Source of the DNA: an uncultured Prevotellaceae bacterium
GTDB lineage: Bacteria; Bacteroidota; Bacteroidia; Bacteroidales; Bacteroidaceae
Assembly: GCA_902774925.1 (NCBI GenBank)
Contig: CACYKE010000030.1
Span: forward strand, 1 to 37,344
Length of the DNA: 37,344 nucleotides
Direction: 5' to 3'
The notes under the pieces were generated by a model. The model was not told where the DNA came from. It saw nothing but the letters and a program-made list of their open reading frames with translations, and searched no databases. Positions within the stretch are counted from its first letter, which is position 1, and every line of letters starts with the position of its first letter. Positions 30,572-35,800 of the stretch are shown here, one piece after another. The translations under genes and the position numbers were made by a program.

Positions 30572-31093
30572 ATGGAAACAAATCGTATCATATTGCGTCC
30601 TTGGTGCGACAGCGATGCGGAGACGCTGTTCAAGTGGGCTTCCGATCCTGATGTGGGGCCTCGTGCAGGATGGGCACCACATAAGAATGTGGAGGAGAGT
30701 CTGGAGATTATCCGCACAGTATTCAACGATGCGCTACACACATGGGCCATCGTGCTAAAAGATACAAACGAACCGATTGGCGCTATGGGCTATGGTCCTT
30801 CGTGCGAGTGCGACCTGCCAGCCCGCGAGGGTGAGCCGCTCATTGGCTATTGGGTGGCGAAGCCCTATTGGAATCAGGGCATCTGCACGGAGGCACTTCG
30901 GCTGATGTTAGACCACATCCGAGAGACGACGGACATCAAATCGCTCATCAGCGGCCATTTCGTAGATAATCCTGCTTCTGGTAGAGTAATGGAGAAATGC
31001 GGCTTCGATCCCACTGGCGAGACCTGCATCGATGCGAACCAGTATCAAGGTGAGAACAGACCTATCAGAGTGTTGAGATTGGAATTGCGATGA
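30572..31093 (+). CDS. RimJ/RimL-like GNAT N-acetyltransferase (173 aa)
   Basis: METNRIILRPWCDSDAETLFKWASDPDVG is the typical N-terminus of the Acetyltransf_3 group; GYWVAKPYWNQGICTEAL is the acetyl-CoA motif and NPASGRVMEKCGF the closing one. The gene begins 2 bp after the preceding stop, so translation is probably coupled. It is unlike the previous GNAT in detail, so the two probably have separate substrates. Confidence 0.9.
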   Translation: METNRIILRPWCDSDAETLFKWASDPDVGPRAGWAPHKNVEESLEIIRTVFNDALHTWAIVLKDTNEPIGAMGYGPSCECDLPAREGEPLIGYWVAKPYWNQGICTEALRLMLDHIRETTDIKSLISGHFVDNPASGRVMEKCGFDPTGETCIDANQYQGENRPIRVLRLELR

Positions 31094-31105
31094 AATCGAA
31101 ATAAG

Positions 31106-31606
31106 ATGATTCAGTTGCCGAACGCCATAACGCTGCTTAGGATTGCAGGCTCTTTAGGTCTGCTTTTTTGTGACGTGTCGGGCGTGGTAAATTGGATAAT
31201 CTATGTTCTCTGCGGCATTAGCGACATTGCCGACGGATGGTTGGCTCGGAAGCTGAAGTGCGTCACCAAGAAGGGAGCATTGCTGGATAGTCTGGCAGAC
31301 ATCTGCTTCGTAGCGTGTTGTGCCTGGAAACTCCTGCCGATACTCGAACTGCCGCAATGGCTATGGCTGTGGGGTGGGGTAATCGCCGCGATTAAAATCG
31401 TGAATCAAATATCAGCACTTGTGATGTACCGATGCTTCCAATTCCCTCATACTACAGCTAACAAGGCAACGGGATTCCTACTCTTCATTGCAGTTCCAAT
31501 GACAGTATGGTCAATCATTCCCATCTCAATCGCTGCAACTGTTGCCACGTTTGCCGCTATTCAAGAGGGGTATTATATAAGAACTTTTCATGCCATTCGT
31601 CACTAA
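31106..31606 (+). CDS. CDP-alcohol phosphatidyltransferase family protein (166 aa)
   Basis: It transfers a phosphatidyl group from a CDP-linked donor to an alcohol in phospholipid synthesis. The full signature DGx2ARx8Gx3Dx3D is present (DGWLARKLKCVTKKG, then ALLDSLAD). About four or five membrane helices are visible. The protein is shorter than PgsA or PssA and the acceptor alcohol is unclear. It lies 12 bp after the GNAT gene and is last in the operon. Its final codons (Ile-Arg-His-stop) contain the distal half-site of the next promoter. Confidence 0.9.
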   Translation: MIQLPNAITLLRIAGSLGLLFCDVSGVVNWIIYVLCGISDIADGWLARKLKCVTKKGALLDSLADICFVACCAWKLLPILELPQWLWLWGGVIAAIKIVNQISALVMYRCFQFPHTTANKATGFLLFIAVPMTVWSIIPISIAATVATFAAIQEGYYIRTFHAIRH

Positions 31607-31624
31607 TCGATGCAGTTTATCCCA
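31596..31624 (+). promoter_or_regulatory. Direct-repeat box overlapping the end of the CDP-alcohol transferase gene
   Basis: TTCGTCACT (31596-31604) and TTTATCCCA (31616-31624) have the 20-bp period. The box ends 28 bp before the -7 element and 4 bp before the -33 TTTG. The first half-site is also coding sequence. Confidence 0.72.
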
Positions 31625-31628
31625 GATA

Positions 31629-31660
31629 TTTGGTTATCTCGTCATATATGCATACTTTTG
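31629..31660 (+). promoter_or_regulatory. Promoter of the zinc-ribbon/PNPOx operon
   Basis: TTTG (31629-31632) and TACTTTTG (31653-31660) are separated by 20 bp. The structured leader copy B begins within the -7 box. Confidence 0.8.
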
Positions 31661-31737
31661 CAAACAAGTTTGCGAGAACGGGCGGCGCCTCGACAATTAG
31701 AGCGAGCTCTATTGCACTCGGCTTGCACCGTCCTTGC
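31658..31737 (+). promoter_or_regulatory. Structured 5' leader, copy B
   Basis: It matches copy A (22136-22215) at 74/80 positions. The hairpin CAAT-t-AGAG / CTCT-ATTG (31694-31702 with 31707-31714) keeps pairing through two compensatory changes relative to copy A. Sequence similarity stops after CCGTCCTTGC in both copies, 34 nt (A) and 27 nt (B) before the start codon. Confidence 0.7.
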
Positions 31738-31764
31738 CGCATCGAAACGTATAAAAATAATAGT

Positions 31765-32496
31765 ATGAAACAGAAATTTTGTCAGAGCTGCGGAATGCCG
31801 CTCACAGATGAGGTGCTAGGTACGAATGCCGACGGCACGAAGAACGAAGATTACTGCATGTACTGCTATAAGGACGGACAGTTCTTGCAGGATTGTACGA
31901 TGGAAGAGATGATTGAGCATTGTGCTCAGTTTGTGAATGCTGTAAATGAAGGCTTAGAAAAGCCTATTACCAAAGAGGAATACATAGGTATGATGAAATC
32001 GTACTTTCCCCAGCTTAAGCGTTGGCGCAAAACGCTGGAAGTGAATAACGATGAAGCTATGAATGCTAATCCCGCTTTAGCCGGCATCAAAGAACTAATT
32101 GCACAGATGGCCGACAAACTGCCCATCGCTTATATCTCGTCAGTAGACCAAGAAGGTTTTCCTTGGACTAAGGCCATGTTGAAGCCACGTAAACGCGAGG
32201 GTATCAAGACGTTCTATTTCACCACCAACACATTCTCAATACGTGTGGCTCAATACAAGGCTAACCCCAAGGCCTCAATCTATTTCTGTGATGCCAAAGG
32301 CTTCAAGGGAATGATGCTGCGGGGCACGATGGAAGTACTGACGGATGCCAAGAGTAAGGAGATGATTTGGCGTGATGGCGACGAGCAGTATTACCCCGGT
32401 GGCGTTATAGACCCCAATTATTGCGTCTTGAAGTTCACCGCCACCGATGGTCGATTCTATAGCGATTTTTATCCACGTAGTTTTGTGATTGAGTAA
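31765..32496 (+). CDS. N-terminal CQSCGMPL zinc ribbon fused to a pyridoxamine-phosphate-oxidase-like domain (243 aa)
   Basis: Residues 1-90 are the zinc-ribbon domain (CQSCGMPL, CMYCYKDGQFLQDCTMEEMIEHC, YFPQLKRWRK), very close to the C-terminus of the GNAT fusion at 29188. Residues 105-243 are a split-barrel flavin-binding domain of the general-stress-protein-26 type: LPIAYISSVDQEGFPWTKAML, IKTFYFTTNTFSIRVAQYKANPKASIYFCD, GVIDPNYCVLKF. The likely cofactor is FMN or F420-like; the reaction is unknown. The start chosen is ATG 31765, after the structured leader. It is followed without a gap by the isochorismatase-like gene. Confidence 0.92.
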   Translation: MKQKFCQSCGMPLTDEVLGTNADGTKNEDYCMYCYKDGQFLQDCTMEEMIEHCAQFVNAVNEGLEKPITKEEYIGMMKSYFPQLKRWRKTLEVNNDEAMNANPALAGIKELIAQMADKLPIAYISSVDQEGFPWTKAMLKPRKREGIKTFYFTTNTFSIRVAQYKANPKASIYFCDAKGFKGMMLRGTMEVLTDAKSKEMIWRDGDEQYYPGGVIDPNYCVLKFTATDGRFYSDFYPRSFVIE

Positions 32497-32988
32497 ATGA
32501 TGAAAAATAAAGCACTTGTTGTTATTGACATCCAAAACAACATCACCAAACACTATCGAGACATCATCGGCAACATCAATTCCGCCATTGAATGGGCTGT
32601 GGCCGAGGGGATGCATGTGGTCTACATCAAGCATAACAACATCACTGCTGCTACGCGGACGTTCAAACCAGGTAGTAAGGGTGAGGAGCTGGTACCTGAG
32701 ATGAAGGTCGTGTCAGACAACATCTTCGTGAAGACGAAAAGCAATGCCCTTACAAGCGAGGCGTTTTCTGTTTTCATCGCGGCGAACGGCATCAATGAGA
32801 TCTACGTGACTGGTGCTGATGCTACGGCCTGTGTGAAATCGACGTGTTTCAACATGGCCAAGGCTGGATACACGGTGCATGTCCTCTCCGACTGCATCAC
32901 CAGTTATGACCTGAAGAAGCTGCCAGAAATGCTCGCCTATTACGAGAGTAAAGGCTGTGAGGTAAAGACACTTGCAGAGTACCAATGA
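32497..32988 (+). CDS. Isochorismatase-family cysteine hydrolase (163 aa)
   Basis: The catalytic triad of the family is visible: D11 (VVIDIQNN), K79 (FVKTKSN) and C112 (TGADATACVKST). Members hydrolyse amide, vinyl-ether or nicotinamide-type bonds; the substrate here cannot be deduced. The ATG directly follows the preceding stop codon (TAAATG), indicating tight coupling with the PNPOx-like gene. The pairing suggests a detoxification or salvage reaction. Confidence 0.93.
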   Translation: MMKNKALVVIDIQNNITKHYRDIIGNINSAIEWAVAEGMHVVYIKHNNITAATRTFKPGSKGEELVPEMKVVSDNIFVKTKSNALTSEAFSVFIAANGINEIYVTGADATACVKSTCFNMAKAGYTVHVLSDCITSYDLKKLPEMLAYYESKGCEVKTLAEYQ

Positions 32989-33023
32989 ATCATCTGCCGA
33001 GTATTCTCTCATAAATATATAAG

Positions 33024-33431
33024 ATGAATAGATTACGACTTGGAGCAGTGCTCCACTTTATCATCGCCATTGGCCACGTAGCTTGTCTGTTCTCTCTGGA
33101 CGAGGCATTCGAAGCCTACGGCATCCGTGAAATCATGCATCAGATGGTGTCTGGACATGTATGGATGTTGTATGCCCTGACCATCGGTCTTGTCCTCGCC
33201 TTTTGTTTGGCAGGACTTTATGCCCTCTCTGCCACAGGCGACATCCGTCGCTTGCCTTTGACGCGCACGGCCATTATCACCATTGTTGTGCTCTATAGCC
33301 TTCGTGCTTTGGCTGGAGGCATTAGCTGTGTCAATGAATTCACTTGGCTGCAATTCTTCTCATCCCTCATTCCCACCATTATCGCATGGTGCTACTGGCC
33401 GGAAGTAAAAGAAAGAGCAAAGATGTGTTAA
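33024..33431 (+). CDS. Small four-helix membrane protein (135 aa)
   Basis: Unrecognised. Four predicted membrane helices are visible (GAVLHFIIAIGHVACLFSL; WMLYALTIGLVLAFCLAGLY; TAIITIVVLYSLRALAGGI; LQFFSSLIPTIIAWCYW), with charged ends. It lies 35 bp after the isochorismatase-like gene and is probably the last gene of that operon, since the next gene has its own promoter. Confidence 0.8.
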   Translation: MNRLRLGAVLHFIIAIGHVACLFSLDEAFEAYGIREIMHQMVSGHVWMLYALTIGLVLAFCLAGLYALSATGDIRRLPLTRTAIITIVVLYSLRALAGGISCVNEFTWLQFFSSLIPTIIAWCYWPEVKERAKMC

Positions 33432-33456
33432 ATCCGTGTTAAAGTATTCATTTCTC

Positions 33457-33489
33457 TTGACTCGTCCCTAAGGTCATGCCTTATTTTTG
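33457..33489 (+). promoter_or_regulatory. Promoter/operator of the MerR gene
   Basis: A CTTG/TTGAC -33-like element (33457-33462) and -7 TATTTTTG (33482-33489) are about 21 bp apart. The short dyad CCTaAGG (33468-33474) in the spacer, followed by TCATGCC, fits the usual placement of a MerR operator between promoter elements. Confidence 0.6.
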
Positions 33490-33518
33490 CAGTCGCTTAG
33501 CAAATACATCGCGCGATT

Positions 33519-34343
33519 ATGAATTTTAAAAAGAAATTAAAAATCGGAGAGTTCTCACAGTTGATGCAGGTAACAGTTAAACCCCTGCGTCATTATGAGC
33601 AGAAGGGACTACTTGTGCCTGACGAGGTGGACGAGTGGACTGGCTACCGCTACTACAGTATCGACCAGATGCAACAGTTGAAAGACATCCGCGACCTGCA
33701 ACGGCTCGGCTTCTCGCTAGACGAAATTAAGGATCTGTTCGACGATGGTTCGCACACGCCAACCATCCGACAGATGACCGAGAAGATCAGAGAAACGGAG
33801 GCACAGTTGAAGGAACTGATTGCCCGTCGTAACCAACTGCTCGACTGGAGGAACGCTCGCAAAGAAATGAAGACAATGGAAAAGATTAGTATTCAATCTC
33901 TGCCCGAAATCATCGTGGCAAGTCATCGTGAAGTAATTCCTAACTACGCCGCTATCGGCCCTATGTGTGTCGAGAAGATTGGTCCTGAAATGCAACGTTT
34001 AGGATGCAAGTGTCCGCCACCAGGTTACTGCTTCACCATCGAGCACAACAAAGAGTACACGCCGACGGACATCGACATCGAGTATTGCGAACAAGTGGAG
34101 GAAATGGGCGAAGACAGCGCTATCATCCAGTTCAAACGTCTGCCCGCCGTGCCAAAGGCACTCTGCATGAAGCACATTGGCCCTTACGAGCGCTTCTACG
34201 AGTCGTTCACCGAAGCCTTCCGCTACATCGAGGAGCACGGCCTGAAGCCCGTCGGTCAACATCGTACATGCTACATCGACGGAGCCTGGAATCAGGAAGA
34301 CCCTGAGAAATGGCTGTCGGTGATTCAGATACCAATAGAGTGA
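33519..34343 (+). CDS. MerR-family regulator with GyrI-like effector-binding domain (274 aa)
   Basis: The N-terminal MerR helix-turn-helix and wing are clear (KIGEFSQLMQVTVKPLRHYEQKGLL, WTGYRYYSIDQMQQLKDIRDLQRLGFSLDEIKDLF). A dimerisation coiled coil (about 83-115) leads to a C-terminal GyrI-like/BmrR-type small-molecule-binding domain (about 120-274; GPMCVEKIGPEMQRLG, KHIGPYERFYESFTEAFRYIEEHGL). Such regulators sense lipophilic cations or drugs and untwist their own promoter. It leads a likely operon with DUF3795, GNAT and VOC genes, which are then candidate targets. Confidence 0.94.
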   Translation: MNFKKKLKIGEFSQLMQVTVKPLRHYEQKGLLVPDEVDEWTGYRYYSIDQMQQLKDIRDLQRLGFSLDEIKDLFDDGSHTPTIRQMTEKIRETEAQLKELIARRNQLLDWRNARKEMKTMEKISIQSLPEIIVASHREVIPNYAAIGPMCVEKIGPEMQRLGCKCPPPGYCFTIEHNKEYTPTDIDIEYCEQVEEMGEDSAIIQFKRLPAVPKALCMKHIGPYERFYESFTEAFRYIEEHGLKPVGQHRTCYIDGAWNQEDPEKWLSVIQIPIE

Positions 34344-34349
34344 TAATCC

Positions 34350-34386
34350 GTTCTGATCGTCCCATATAGTTTGGGGCGGTCAGGAC
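34350..34386 (+). promoter_or_regulatory. Strong intercistronic hairpin before the DUF3795 start codon
   Basis: A 14-bp stem (34350-34363 with 34373-34386, three G-T pairs, GTTCTGATCGTCCC against GGGGCGGTCAGGAC) has a 9-nt loop. It ends 3 nt before the ATG at 34390 with no T-run after it, so it is more likely to affect translation or mRNA processing than to terminate transcription. Confidence 0.65.
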
Positions 34387-34389
34387 AAA

Positions 34390-34746
34390 ATGAGTTACAA
34401 AATGAAAGAAATGACGAACAATTCCCAGCAGATTGCCGCATGTGGATTATATTGCGGAGCATGCAAAAAGTTCCTCAATCGCAAATGCCCTGGATGCAAG
34501 GAGAACGAGAAAGCATCGTGGTGCAAGATTCGCAAGTGCTGTCAGGAGAAGGGCTTGCATACTTGTGCCGAGTGCGACAAGGATGTGACAGAATGTAAGA
34601 TTCACAACAACTTTTTCGGCAAGATCTTTGCTTTCCTGTTTAATAGCGACAGAGCCGCCTGCATCCGTTATATCCGCGAAAACGGAGAGAATGCCTTCGC
34701 GGAGAAGATGGCAAAAGATCAACAGATGACGATGAAAAGGAAATGA
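34390..34746 (+). CDS. DUF3795-like cysteine-rich protein (118 aa)
   Basis: CGLYCGACKKFLNRKCPGCK, WCKIRKCCQEKGLHTCAECD and ECKIH give at least eleven Cys, the pattern of the DUF3795 family, probably zinc- or Fe-S-binding. The function is unknown. Starts at 34390, 34402 or 34411 are all possible; the hairpin abutting 34390 makes a later start plausible. The stop overlaps the GNAT start by 4 bp (ATGA). Confidence 0.88.
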   Translation: MSYKMKEMTNNSQQIAACGLYCGACKKFLNRKCPGCKENEKASWCKIRKCCQEKGLHTCAECDKDVTECKIHNNFFGKIFAFLFNSDRAACIRYIRENGENAFAEKMAKDQQMTMKRK

Positions 34747-35264
34747 GGTTAGAATTAGCAACACAAAACGACTTTGATGCCATCATCGCCTTCTATGATG
34801 ATGTGACGGAGCGCACGTCAGAAATGGCTACATATGCCCGATGGAGCAAAGGCAAACACCCTACGATTGAAGGCATCAGAGCCTATATCAATGAGGGGAG
34901 TATGTATCTTTGTATAAATAATGGAAAAATAGTTGGCGCGATGGCTGTCACGATGTATCAGAGCGAAGACTATCACGCTATCGACTGGTCGCAGCAAGTT
35001 GCCGATGACGAGGTGGCTGTGATTCATATCCTTGCCGTCAGTCCTGACAGCCAGGGCAAGGGCATCGGTTCAGAGATGATTCGAGAGGCCATCCGTATTG
35101 CACTAAGTAAAGGCATGCAGGCCATCCGCCTCGATGCTCTTGCCTCGAACACACCCGCCCACAAAATCTACAAACGTCTCGGCTTCGAGTATCGCGGCCA
35201 GCAGCACCTCTACGCCGAGAACACTGGCTGGACAGACTTCTATTTCTTTGAACTTAAACAATGA
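34743..35264 (+). CDS. GNAT N-acetyltransferase (173 aa)
   Basis: A compact single-domain GNAT: VIHILAVSPDSQGKGIGSEMI is the acetyl-CoA-binding motif (QGKGIG), followed by IRLDALASNTPAHKIYKRLGFEYRG. It overlaps the genes on both sides by 4 bp (ATGA), so the four genes from MerR are translationally linked. The substrate is unknown. The MerR regulator suggests a role in handling a toxic compound. Confidence 0.92.
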   Translation: MRLELATQNDFDAIIAFYDDVTERTSEMATYARWSKGKHPTIEGIRAYINEGSMYLCINNGKIVGAMAVTMYQSEDYHAIDWSQQVADDEVAVIHILAVSPDSQGKGIGSEMIREAIRIALSKGMQAIRLDALASNTPAHKIYKRLGFEYRGQQHLYAENTGWTDFYFFELKQ

Positions 35265-35671
35265 ATGATATGAAAGAAAGATTCAAATTCAACACCGTGG
35301 GGCTTTTCACCCACGACAACAAAGCGACTGTCGATTTCTACACGAAGACCTTTGGTTTTACCACCGATTGGGATGGCATTCAACCCAATGTAGAGATGAT
35401 GCTGGGCGACATGCGCATTATCCTCTTCCCGCGTGATGCTTTCGAGCAGATGGTCGCTCAGAAATTCCAATATCCCGAGGGGTTCAATGGTACAGTAGAA
35501 TTGACATTCGACGTGCCCACCTTCGCTGATGTCGATAAAGAATACCAGCATGCACTCACGAATGGTGCCGCCTCCGTTCTCCCTCCCACCACAGAGCCTT
35601 GGGGACAGCGTATCTGTTATGTCGCTGATCCTGATGGTAATCTGATAGAGATTGGGTCGTTTACGGAATAG
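35261..35671 (+). CDS. VOC-superfamily (glyoxalase/bleomycin-resistance-like) protein (136 aa)
   Basis: It shows one VOC fold: FNTVGLFTHDNKATVDFYTKTFGF at the N-terminus and GQRICYVADPDGNLIEIGSF at the C-terminus. The closing Glu is a typical metal ligand, whereas the usual N-terminal His or Gln ligand is not obvious. Members isomerise, cleave or sequester small molecules. The ATG at 35270 is an alternative start. It is the last gene of the MerR operon. Confidence 0.9.
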   Translation: MNDMKERFKFNTVGLFTHDNKATVDFYTKTFGFTTDWDGIQPNVEMMLGDMRIILFPRDAFEQMVAQKFQYPEGFNGTVELTFDVPTFADVDKEYQHALTNGAASVLPPTTEPWGQRICYVADPDGNLIEIGSFTE

Positions 35672-35698
35672 CGAAATAGTACATATCGCAGAATGCCA

Positions 35699-35727
35699 TT
35701 CGTCACAAAATGTTGCAATTCGTCCCA
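35699..35727 (+). promoter_or_regulatory. Direct-repeat box upstream of the second receptor gene
   Basis: TTCGTCACA (35699-35707) and TTCGTCCCA (35719-35727) show the same 20-bp period. The following CCCAGAAATGGGG matches the other sites except that the -33 TTTG is TGGG, and no TAnnTTTG stands 28 bp downstream. The promoter is thus degenerate or strongly activator-dependent. Confidence 0.65.
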
Positions 35728-35800
35728 GAAATGGGGTGGATTGCAACTTTTTTATGGGTTATTAGCATCAAACAGGCAAAACATATAAATTGAAAAGAAG

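Noticed and set aside
31507-31764. Upstream in-frame extension of the zinc-ribbon/PNPOx gene
   Set aside because: It runs through the end of the previous gene, the promoter and the structured leader. The conserved domain begins right at the ATG at 31765.
33462-33470. CTCGTCCCT as another regulon half-site upstream of MerR
   Set aside because: There is no partner 20 bp upstream and its distance to the -7 box (11 bp) differs from the fixed 28 bp; it fits a MerR operator better.
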